DNA of 64,000 nucleotides, taken from JAFDYH01 sp049840875. Its GTDB lineage: Bacteria > Bacteroidota > Bacteroidia > Chitinophagales > Chitinophagaceae. The translations under genes and the position numbers were made by a program. Of the stretch, positions 34,577-42,021 are shown in pieces (position 1 is the first letter of the stretch; each line of letters opens with the position of its first letter). The notes beneath the pieces are model-generated. The model was not told the origin of the DNA. It saw nothing but the letters and a program-made list of their open reading frames with translations, and did not search any database. The stretch spans positions 1 through 64,000 of the forward strand of contig JASGJE010000020.1 in NCBI GenBank assembly GCA_049840875.1. Reading direction: 5' to 3'.

Positions 34577-35864
34577 GTGTTTCTTTAAGAAGAGTGAGAA
34601 ATTTTTTTTTGTATTTAAAGTCGGTTTGACTATCAACTTGAACTAATCCGCTTTTAATCAGATGAGCATTTATGAAAGTTTTATTTTCCAAATACAAGTA
34701 GCATAATAAATTATTTTCAGCGTCATGCCTTATGTTATCATAGCGAAGGAAAACTTTTTTCCCTTTAAGTTTACCATTTAGGAAATCAGTCGCCTTTCCA
34801 TTGATTATTGGATCTTCTTTAATACCAATTAATTTTACAGTTAAGTTATTGCTTAATCGGATTTTCTCAGGACTAACAACTTCTTTTACTGTGTAAAACT
34901 CTTCTCGTTGAGTTGAACTGTCTTTATCAATTCTGCTTCCGAATTGTAGTTTTTTTACATCAATTTTTTTGTCAAGTGTGTGTGGGTCTTTAAATATGTA
35001 AGGCAATTTTTGAACTTCCTCTTCGAAGTCAGTCTTTATGCTGTTCTGTTTAGTAAAATCATACGTTGTTTCAGCCAAATCCTGTTGATGAGTTTCTAAC
35101 TTTTCTTTAATAAACGGAATAAATTCCGGATTGATTTCATAGCCTACGGAATTTCTGTCTAAATTTTTTGCTGCTAAAGCTGTAGTTCCACTTCCTGCAA
35201 ACGGGTCAAGAACAGTTTCACCAAAGAAGGAAAACATTTTGATTAAGCGCTTTGGTAATTCTTCAGGAAACATTGCGATGTGGTTATTTTGTCTCGCTCC
35301 GGCAAAATTCCAATGCCCTGCAAAATAAGAGTTCCATTCTTCGGCAGTCATTTTAGAAAGCTCCTTTTGTTCTTTTGTCGGTTTGGGTGCGTCACCCAAT
35401 TTTTTGAAAACGAGAATAAACTCATAATCTAATTTCAAAATCCCATTTCTTGGATATGGATATGAACCCATTTGCACACCACCGCCCGTTGTATTGGATG
35501 TTGTGACTTTCTGCCAAATGATTGCACCCATATAATCAAAGCCAATGTTTTCACAGAATTTGATTATTTCTTCACGAATGGGGATGACTTTATAGCGTCC
35601 ATAATAAACAGCCCTGGCGAACTGATCGCCAATATTTACACATAACCTGCACCCATTGTGAAGAGTGCGATAACACTCTTTCCAAACTACATTCAGGTTG
35701 TTGATATAGTTTTCATAACTGTCATGAAATCCAATTTGATTATCAGTTCCGTAGTCTTTAAGTTGCCAATAGGGTGGAGAAGTAATAGCTAAATGAATTG
35801 AATTGTCGGCCAGTTCAATCATTTGTCGGCTGTCGCCATTTACAATTTTGTGATGGGTCTTCAA
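34566..35864 (-). CDS. DNA methyltransferase (N4-cytosine type) fused to an SNase-like domain
   Basis: A 432-residue protein. The methyltransferase half has the catalytic motif SPPYW at 29-33 before the AdoMet motif DPFAGSGTT at 220-228, the beta-class order; SPPY favours N4-cytosine methylation. From about residue 322 a second domain reads like a staphylococcal nuclease OB fold: VSPEKIRLSNNLTVKLIGI, FLNGKLKGKKVFLRYD, NNLLCYLYLENKTFINAHLI, KSGLVQV. The nuclease arginines and the acid after the RLIGID strand are not conserved, so it is probably a binding module. Pairs with the MjaI-like endonuclease to form a restriction-modification system. Confidence 0.85.
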   Translation of the reverse strand: MKTHHKIVNGDSRQMIELADNSIHLAITSPPYWQLKDYGTDNQIGFHDSYENYINNLNVVWKECYRTLHNGCRLCVNIGDQFARAVYYGRYKVIPIREEIIKFCENIGFDYMGAIIWQKVTTSNTTGGGVQMGSYPYPRNGILKLDYEFILVFKKLGDAPKPTKEQKELSKMTAEEWNSYFAGHWNFAGARQNNHIAMFPEELPKRLIKMFSFFGETVLDPFAGSGTTALAAKNLDRNSVGYEINPEFIPFIKEKLETHQQDLAETTYDFTKQNSIKTDFEEEVQKLPYIFKDPHTLDKKIDVKKLQFGSRIDKDSSTQREEFYTVKEVVSPEKIRLSNNLTVKLIGIKEDPIINGKATDFLNGKLKGKKVFLRYDNIRHDAENNLLCYLYLENKTFINAHLIKSGLVQVDSQTDFKYKKKFLTLLKETHAS

Positions 35865-36035
35865 TTGCTAAAATATTGGGGCAAATCTAAGTAAAAAAGC
35901 AAACCAATGAACGGAGAAATGTGTCTACAAACCACCTATAAGTATAAGGTTTGGGCAGAGCATGTTTAATTCAAACGTCAAATACTCTTTGACAAATTGA
36001 TGAAGCTGATCAGTTTGATGACTTCTTGTTTATCT

Positions 36036-36401
36036 CTATCTATGCAACAACATTCTGTGCACGATCATGTAGCCAATGATAACCAACAGCAATATAATCA
36101 AAACAGAAATGGATAACCAAGGCTGTTCTTTCAATCTTAATTTGTCTCTTCGTTGTTTTTTCTTTTCCAGTTTTTTGCGGAGATCTCTGTTTAATTGTTC
36201 TACCAATGATCCGATTTGTTTTTCATCCTGGAATTGTTGCAGACCCTCAACGGCATCTTCGGTAAATTCATTTTCCAATAACTTTTTTTCTACCTCGTGT
36301 TTCTTTTCCGGCGAAAGTTTATCCTGCAGGTAAAGCATCAACGTTTCCTGGTCAACATCAGGCGAAAGATTGGTTAATATGTCTTTTAAACTGTCAGACA
36401 T
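36036..36401 (-). CDS. Single-pass membrane protein, putative anti-sigma partner
   Basis: A 121-residue protein: an acidic N-terminal helical part (LMLYLQDKLSPEKKHEVEKK) like the small anti-sigma domains of Bacteroidota, a Lys/Arg-rich coil, and one membrane segment near the C-terminus (WLSISVLIILLLVIIGYMIV). It lies 3 bases downstream of an ECF sigma gene, the usual place for an anti-sigma factor, but it lacks a large periplasmic domain. The role is inferred from position and topology. Confidence 0.65.
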   Translation of the reverse strand: MSDSLKDILTNLSPDVDQETLMLYLQDKLSPEKKHEVEKKLLENEFTEDAVEGLQQFQDEKQIGSLVEQLNRDLRKKLEKKKQRRDKLRLKEQPWLSISVLIILLLVIIGYMIVHRMLLHR

Positions 36402-36404
36402 GAA

Positions 36405-36980
36405 TCAGGTCTTGCTTTTTAATTTTCTTTCTATCATTATTTTCAGGTTTCGCTTACCATTTTGAATATAACTTTTTACCTGCAACAGGTTATAGCCGGT
36501 TCTATCACTGATTTCCTGGTAACTTTTTTTATCCATGTAAAACAAAGTTACACATTGCTGCTGCTCCGGGTTTAACTCCTTTAATGATTCATTCATGAGG
36601 TCAAGCGTTTTATCGTTCTCTAATAACGCAGTGGTATCAGTTGCCGGATCGGCCGCAGTGGTAAACTTCTCATTTAATTCAGCAGGAACTTTTCCGTGCC
36701 TGTCCCGGATCTTCATCAGACAATAGTTTTTTGCGACCATGTACACCCAGGATTTAAAATATTCTACTTTGTATTTGTGCAGTTCGGTAATCGCTTTCAG
36801 AAATATTTGTTGAACGCTGTCTTTTGCCTCATCTTCATTTTTCAGGTATTTCATACACACGCCAAGCAATAAAAGGGTATATCGTTCCAGTAATATGCCC
36901 AGCCATTTGTTGTCATGGCTGGAATAAAAACTTTCGAGCAATTCCTGGTCGGTTATATCGTGGTATCTGTCAACCTTCAA
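36405..36980 (-). CDS. ECF-type RNA polymerase sigma factor
   Basis: A 191-residue sigma factor. Sigma2: CMKYLKNEDEAKDSVQQIFLKA and FKSWVYMVAKNYCLMKIRD. Sigma4: LNPEQQQCVTLFYMDKKSYQEISDRTGYNLLQVKSYIQNGKRNLK, a helix-turn-helix. It lacks the C-terminal extension of the ECF42 protein at 12468-13727. It is followed at once by a putative membrane partner, and preceded on the same strand by three paralogous secreted proteins that might be its targets. Confidence 0.9.
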   Translation of the reverse strand: MKVDRYHDITDQELLESFYSSHDNKWLGILLERYTLLLLGVCMKYLKNEDEAKDSVQQIFLKAITELHKYKVEYFKSWVYMVAKNYCLMKIRDRHGKVPAELNEKFTTAADPATDTTALLENDKTLDLMNESLKELNPEQQQCVTLFYMDKKSYQEISDRTGYNLLQVKSYIQNGKRNLKIMIERKLKSKT

Positions 36981-37088
36981 CGGTGTGGTTTGTGATTATA
37001 GAGTTGAGATGCAAAATGCAATTTATTTCACAAGGAAATAAAAATGCAATTCCGGCTTTATCTTTTATTTAAGATATACAGGTAAAAA

Positions 37089-37736
37089 CTATTGAGATTT
37101 GAGTGAAGGCTGGTAAAATTCAAGCATATTTTGTTTTAGCTTAAGTCTCACGGTTATGGAAAAGGCGCTTTTATCTTCATCGATCTTCATCCACGAAGCA
37201 GTGATGGGAGATACCGCCAGACTGCCGTAATGATAATTATAGGCGATTCCAACAACTGTTCCGTTTTTTGTAATATAGTCAGAGTATGGATAAGCTTCCA
37301 TAGTATCATCAAAATTTTTGAGCGCATCTTTTACGATAGCTAACCCCGTGGCCCCGCCGAAGCAATAACAAATTACCTTGTATTGCATAATCGTGTCTGC
37401 AGCGTACGCTACACTGTTAGTGTTAAATGGCACCTCTTCGAGTATAAATTCGGCATCTGTAAATACAAAGCCTTCCCATTCATAATGATTGTGGTTGCCT
37501 TTAAACGAGAATAACGTTGAATCCGTTCGCCTGGTAAGAACCTTATTAACGAGTGCCGGCTCGGTTTTCAATTTTTTGAAAAATGTAGTGAATTCGTTTT
37601 TGAAAGGATTTGCAGGAAAATAGCGGTTAAACACTTTGTTTATTTCATCGTACTGAGCGTTTGCATTACCAATGAAGCAAACAAACGTGGCTAAGAGGAG
37701 TAGTTTCATGCAGATAAGATTTGTATGTAAAAACAC
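37089..37736 (-). CDS. Secreted protein, third of a tandem paralogous trio
   Basis: A 215-residue secreted protein (signal LLLLATFVCFIGNANAQ). It shares with its two upstream neighbours the pattern NRYFPANPFKNEFTTFFKKL, a conserved RRTDSTLFSFKGNHNHYEW, a middle with MQYKVICYCFGG, and an end TASWMKIDEDKSAFSITVRL. The family is unknown to me. The product should lie in the periplasm or outside the cell. It is the copy nearest the ECF sigma factor. Confidence 0.7.
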   Translation of the reverse strand: MFLHTNLICMKLLLLATFVCFIGNANAQYDEINKVFNRYFPANPFKNEFTTFFKKLKTEPALVNKVLTRRTDSTLFSFKGNHNHYEWEGFVFTDAEFILEEVPFNTNSVAYAADTIMQYKVICYCFGGATGLAIVKDALKNFDDTMEAYPYSDYITKNGTVVGIAYNYHYGSLAVSPITASWMKIDEDKSAFSITVRLKLKQNMLEFYQPSLKSQ

Positions 37737-37775
37737 CGTCGAAGTTTTTTTACCACAGTTTTTTCGGTAGATATC

Positions 37776-38405
37776 TTATTCTTCAGTCATTGGGATTAAT
37801 GCCCTGTTTTCACGGACAATAATTCTGAGTGTAACTGCAAATACATTTTCGTTTTTATCGCTGTTGATATATGCAACTGTAACCGGCGGTATCGTTGTCA
37901 TTTCTATAAAATAATCGTTGATTAACCCTGTCGATTTATTATCTGTTGTTACATTTTTAGTTTCAACATTGCTGAAGTCTGTTGTGTATTTACGGCGAAA
38001 GTGATCAAACTCTTTTTCTACACTATTTTTCCCGTTGTTAACGTGATTGGTATAAATGATGATCTGGTATTGCAGGATCGTGTCCTTTGTAACGACAGGT
38101 CGAAACAATTCTATTTCAGTTTCAGCAAGTCTTACTTCTACCCGAACAGGGTCAAGGTTAAAAGAATTGTATTTTTTGTAAGTGCCACGGAAAAAAAATA
38201 ATGTTGAGTCAGTCCGTTTAATTACCTGTTTATTCATCAATAATGTATCATTAATGAGATGGGTAAGAAAACTTTTAAACTCACGATTGAATGGATTATA
38301 ACGGAAGTAATTGTCGGCTATTTTTAGAATAGACCGTTGCGCAGCGCAATACGAACCCGTGCAGCACATAATTATTAAAACCAACAAGCATAGCTTAAAC
38401 TTCAT
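37776..38405 (-). CDS. Secreted protein, second of a tandem paralogous trio
   Basis: A 209-residue secreted protein (signal LCLLVLIIMCCTGSYCAAQ). It has NYFRYNPFNREFKSFLTHL, IKRTDSTLFFFRGTYKKY, LQYQIIIYTNHVN and VTVAYINSDKNENVFAVTLRI, each aligning with the copies on both sides. Spacing is 39 bases to the next copy and 19 bases to the previous, so the three are likely one operon. No known domain recognised. Confidence 0.7.
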   Translation of the reverse strand: MKFKLCLLVLIIMCCTGSYCAAQRSILKIADNYFRYNPFNREFKSFLTHLINDTLLMNKQVIKRTDSTLFFFRGTYKKYNSFNLDPVRVEVRLAETEIELFRPVVTKDTILQYQIIIYTNHVNNGKNSVEKEFDHFRRKYTTDFSNVETKNVTTDNKSTGLINDYFIEMTTIPPVTVAYINSDKNENVFAVTLRIIVRENRALIPMTEE

Positions 38406-38424
38406 ACAATGTTTTGTTGACAGG

Positions 38425-39078
38425 CTAACCTTTCCATTTTATCACCGGTCCGGGATTCCCATTCTTCGGGTTTTTCAGCCAAGGTTTGTATACAATCAGG
38501 TCACCTAGTTCAAGCTTCAAACGGATAATAATGGAAAACATGGCCTGCTGATTATCGATCTTCGCCCAGGCAATTGTTACCGGTGATATTGGCGACAGTG
38601 ACGAAAAATAGTGACGGAACGAGCCAGGTGATTGATCTTTTGTTGACACTCTGCCATCCTGGTGTGAAGAAAAAACAAGGCCATAATGTCTTTCGAAATT
38701 CTCAAATTCAATTTTTGCTTTTGACTCATTTACGAAATAATAAATAACCTGGTACTGAAAAAAAGTATCTATCGTGGAAACTGAGTCTGTCATTACTACC
38801 TCACCAAGTTTGATATCTACTTTGGGTGAACGGAGCTCTCGTTTATAGTTAATATAATAACCATTGAAAGAAAATAGTGATGTGTCTGTTCTTCTGAGTG
38901 TGATTTTATTTCTTAATGTAGTATCCGATTTTAATGCTCTGAAGAATGCGCTGAAGCTGGTGTCCATAGGATTTTGCGGAAAGTAATAGTCCAGCATTTC
39001 ATGAATAAAGAAATCCTGCGACCGGGCTGAGTAAGACAAGCCGATACAAAGAGCAGCTATTACAATCGATATTCTCAT
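38425..39078 (-). CDS. Secreted protein, first of a tandem paralogous trio
   Basis: A 217-residue secreted protein (signal ISIVIAALCIGLSYSARSQ). It has DYYFPQNPMDTSFSAFFRAL, LRRTDTSLFSFNGYYINY, FFQYQVIYYFVNES and VTIAWAKIDNQQAMFSIIIRL, the same order of motifs as the two downstream copies. Divergence is high apart from the R-T-D-(S/T)-(T/S)-L-F core, so the duplication is old. No known domain recognised. Confidence 0.7.
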   Translation of the reverse strand: MRISIVIAALCIGLSYSARSQDFFIHEMLDYYFPQNPMDTSFSAFFRALKSDTTLRNKITLRRTDTSLFSFNGYYINYKRELRSPKVDIKLGEVVMTDSVSTIDTFFQYQVIYYFVNESKAKIEFENFERHYGLVFSSHQDGRVSTKDQSPGSFRHYFSSLSPISPVTIAWAKIDNQQAMFSIIIRLKLELGDLIVYKPWLKNPKNGNPGPVIKWKG

Positions 39079-39084
39079 AAAGGC

Positions 39085-39507
39085 TTAAAATAAGCTTTTG
39101 ATCCACTTAAAAAAAGCGGCATCCCATCCCAGCATTTTAAATGCAGTATAAAACAATACAACTGCAAAGATTTTTTTTACAGTATCCTGGGGTAGTGCGA
39201 GTGAGATTTTACTACCAAGCCATCCTCCTAATATAAAAGCGATGCTCATGACCAGGACTACTTTAATGTCTATATAACCTTTATTATAATAATTAATTAC
39301 CGCCAGTATGCCGACGGGCAATAATAGCAAACCTAATGAGGTACCCTGCGCCTGGTGCTGAGAAAAGCCAAGAAAAAAAACCAGGGCGGGTACTACGATA
39401 ATACCACCACCAACGCCAACCATGCCGCTTAGTACTCCTGCACATAGGCCAACAACGATTAACAGTATTATTGTTTCGGTTCCCATTGGCGTTGCCTTAT
39501 CTTTCAT
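39085..39507 (-). CDS. TauE/SafE-family membrane protein, half-size form
   Basis: A 140-residue membrane protein with about four segments and the TauE/SafE N-terminal pattern: GLCAGVLSGMVGVGGGIIVVPALV, FSQHQAQGTSLGLLLLPVGI, then LGSKISLALPQD. Full-size family members have two such halves; short single-repeat members exist and probably dimerise. They move sulfite, sulfonates or other anions; the substrate here is unknown. The start overlaps the end of ppa by 11 bases; the second Met (complementary to 39484-39486) is an alternative start. Confidence 0.82.
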   Translation of the reverse strand: MKDKATPMGTETIILLIVVGLCAGVLSGMVGVGGGIIVVPALVFFLGFSQHQAQGTSLGLLLLPVGILAVINYYNKGYIDIKVVLVMSIAFILGGWLGSKISLALPQDTVKKIFAVVLFYTAFKMLGWDAAFFKWIKSLF

Positions 39508-40054
39508 TAGCCGTATGCTTGAATGTTTCTTTGTAGAAATTGATTCCGTTTTCTACTATTTTCAACGCTCTTACTTTGTCGCCAAACTCTTCCACCACAA
39601 CAGTCTTATTTTCTAATTTTTTATACTCTTCAAAGAAATGGCGCATCTCATCAAAGAAGTGTTTCTGCAGTTCTTCAATGTTGTTATAATGATTAACGCT
39701 GGGGTCGCGGTTTGCTACAGCAATGATTTTATCATCGGCATCGCCGCTATCAATCATCTGCATTACGCCGATTACTTTTGCCTCCATCAGGCACATCGGC
39801 TGCACGGGCATTGATGTAATAACAAGTATGTCGAGCGGATCTTTGTCGTCACCGTAGGTTTGTGGAATAAAACCATAGTTGCTGGGATAATAAAAAGATG
39901 AATAAATAACACGGTCAAGTTTCAACAAACCTGTTTCTTTATCGATCTCATACTTTGCTCTTGAGCCTTGCGGTATTTCTATCACAGCATTTACTATGCG
40001 TGGTGCCGCCTCTCCGGGGGGAATGCCATGCCAGGGATGTTTTACTGTAAGCAT
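39497..40054 (-). CDS. ppa: Inorganic pyrophosphatase
   Basis: A 185-residue soluble family I pyrophosphatase splitting PPi to two phosphates. Active-site features: AVIEIPQGSRAKYEID, the Asp-rich YGDDKDPLDILVI, VIGVMQMIDSGDADDKIIAV, and KTVVVEEF near the end. Length matches the family. It overlaps the TauE/SafE gene by 11 bases, suggesting coupled translation. Confidence 0.95.
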   Translation of the reverse strand: MLTVKHPWHGIPPGEAAPRIVNAVIEIPQGSRAKYEIDKETGLLKLDRVIYSSFYYPSNYGFIPQTYGDDKDPLDILVITSMPVQPMCLMEAKVIGVMQMIDSGDADDKIIAVANRDPSVNHYNNIEELQKHFFDEMRHFFEEYKKLENKTVVVEEFGDKVRALKIVENGINFYKETFKHTANER

Positions 40055-40140
40055 GATGCTGAATTTATTGGTTCTAATTTACGCTTTGACAGTGAGATAA
40101 AGTTCAGGAAACGAAAATAGATAGTTAAATCCGACATTAA

Positions 40141-40605
40141 TTATCTCAGGGTGTCTTTTCCAATCGGTGGTGGTGCGTTCAATGAATCCATATCATGATT
40201 AAACAGGTATTTTAAATCAACCAGCCACTGATTATTTTTTTTAATTACCCGAAGTGTGTCACGGTCATTCTTAAAAGAATTTGAAAAAATGACGATGGTC
40301 GTTGAATCATTCAGGTTATTTACGTTATGGATATTTATCGTGGCTTCGTGATAACTACGTTTTGTATCTGCATCCACACGCTGGTAACCGCGTTCATACA
40401 CATCGAAGAATTGGTTGTTTGAAGAATCGGAGAGAAGAAATGTTTTCGCTTCGCTGAATTTGCCATCGAGTGCCGAGCGGATAAAATTCCTTGCGGCATC
40501 AATATCATTCTCAGATTTTGGCTGACCTTCGTCTGATGAGTTTTTACAGGCAGCTACAAATAAAAGCAGGAATGAAGTGGTAGTAATTAGTAGATACTGT
40601 TTCAT
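40141..40605 (-). CDS. Putative lipoprotein with NTF2/DUF4878-like fold
   Basis: A 154-residue protein with a lipoprotein signal (LLLFVAACKNSSDEG, Cys20). The mature part (DAARNFIRSALDGKFSEAK, a middle strand set, then DTLRVIKKNNQWLVDLKYLF) has the helix plus curved-sheet look of DUF4878/NTF2-like secreted proteins. Function unknown. It lies between phoH and ppa on the same strand. Confidence 0.7.
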   Translation of the reverse strand: MKQYLLITTTSFLLLFVAACKNSSDEGQPKSENDIDAARNFIRSALDGKFSEAKTFLLSDSSNNQFFDVYERGYQRVDADTKRSYHEATINIHNVNNLNDSTTIVIFSNSFKNDRDTLRVIKKNNQWLVDLKYLFNHDMDSLNAPPPIGKDTLR

Positions 40606-40632
40606 TCCTGCAAGCTAATAAAAGTTTCCCAG

Positions 40633-41634
40633 CTATGATCTTTCGCGATCTCTATATGGTTTGAATTCTTTAGGTTCTTCTTCTTTACGCTCTTTATCGT
40701 ATGCACGAAGGATAGCTTTTACCAAACGGTGGCGAACAACATCATCTTCATCCAATTCAATATGAGCGATACCGTCGATATTTCTCAGAATACGCGACGC
40801 TGTTTGTAATCCACTTTTTTGATTTCTTGGCAAATCCACCTGTGTCTGGTCACCGGTAATGATTGCTTTTGCATTGGCGCCAATACGGGTCAAAAACATT
40901 TTCAATTGAAGATCTGTCGCGTTCTGCGCTTCATCCAAAATGATGAATGCATTATCCAACGTACGGCCACGCATATACGCCAGCGGCGCTATTTCAATTG
41001 TACGGGTGCTCATATAATAACCGAGCTTATCAGCAGGGATCATATCATCCAGTGCATCATACAAGGGGCGCAGGTAAGGGTCGATTTTTTCTTTCAAATC
41101 GCCTGGTAAAAAGCCAAGACTTTCACCGGCTTCCACCGCAGGACGAGTTAAAATGATCTTCTTGACTACTTTATTTTTCAATGCCCTTACTGCAAGCGCA
41201 ACCGCAGTATAAGTTTTACCAGTACCGGCAGGGCCTATTGCAAATACAATGTCATTTTTTTCGGCTTCCTGCACCATTTTTTTCTGGTTCGCAGTTCTTG
41301 CACGTACCGATTTTCCGTTCGGACCAAAGACAAGAATTTCATTTGGGTTTTTCTCAACGAAGTGATCAACGGTTTCAGCATCATCGCCGCCAAGTATCTG
41401 CTCGAAATAATTTTCACTCATATGCCCGTTCCGTTCAAGATACTGCACAATGAGGTCGATTTTTTCTTTTGCATTTTCTACCTGTTCAGGCAATCCACTA
41501 AGTTTAAGCTGCGTTCCCCGGGAGAGTATTTTTAGAAGAGGGAATTTCTTTTTCAGAATATCAAGCTTACCGTTATTAACACCGAAAAACTCAATAGGGT
41601 TTACGGTCTCGAGGTTGATGGTCGTTTCTGTCAA
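40633..41634 (-). CDS. phoH: PhoH-family ATPase
   Basis: A 333-residue protein. Residues about 25-85 form a KH-like domain, and the ATPase core has the Walker A FAIGPAGTGKTYTAVALAV, TRPAVEAGESLGFLPGDL, Walker B FIILDEAQNATDLQLKMFLTR and ITGDQTQVDLP. PhoH-like proteins are linked to RNA metabolism. The start appears to be TTG (complementary to 41632-41634); no ATG gives a full-length protein. Confidence 0.92.
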   Translation of the reverse strand: MTETTINLETVNPIEFFGVNNGKLDILKKKFPLLKILSRGTQLKLSGLPEQVENAKEKIDLIVQYLERNGHMSENYFEQILGGDDAETVDHFVEKNPNEILVFGPNGKSVRARTANQKKMVQEAEKNDIVFAIGPAGTGKTYTAVALAVRALKNKVVKKIILTRPAVEAGESLGFLPGDLKEKIDPYLRPLYDALDDMIPADKLGYYMSTRTIEIAPLAYMRGRTLDNAFIILDEAQNATDLQLKMFLTRIGANAKAIITGDQTQVDLPRNQKSGLQTASRILRNIDGIAHIELDEDDVVRHRLVKAILRAYDKERKEEEPKEFKPYRDRERS

Positions 41635-42021
41635 TTCGCTACAATTTTAGATTTCACAATGTTGTCAAAGGAGTACTTTGATTATCGTTTCATTCTTATC
41701 CAATATTAGGATATGTGTTTCTTCTTTCCTAAAGTTACTTATTCACAAATGTGTACAGAAATTTTTTGTGCTAAATTTTGGTAAAGGAAGGAGATTTTTT
41801 TAAGACGTTATTGTTTAATGGCTGTATTGTTTCATTGTTATCTAAAGAGTTTGAAAATTCCGTACAACCATTTAACAATAAAACCGTAAAACATTTTTTT
41901 CGTAATGAAGTACCAGAAGGTTTTTTAAACTCGCCTTGTTAAAACAATTTTAAAACAAAAGAGTTCACTAGCGTGGGCGATTTATTTACTGCACTTTTAC
42001 GGCGTCCAATCACCGCTGCCA
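41635..42021. other. Intergenic region between divergent phoH and DUF5686 genes
   Basis: These 387 bases are AT-rich and hold no gene I can support. One TTATTCACA (41739-41747) fits the DnaA-box consensus, but it is single and no cluster is seen. Promoters for both flanking genes should lie here; I find no exact TAnnTTTG in a convincing place. Confidence 0.5.

Noticed and set aside
33474..35864. Phage or integrative element around the restriction genes
   Set aside because: No integrase, att-like direct repeats or tRNA gene are visible at the edges.
41739..41747. TTATTCACA as part of a replication origin
   Set aside because: Single DnaA-like box; no cluster, no AT-rich unwinding repeats and no dnaA, dnaN or gidA nearby.
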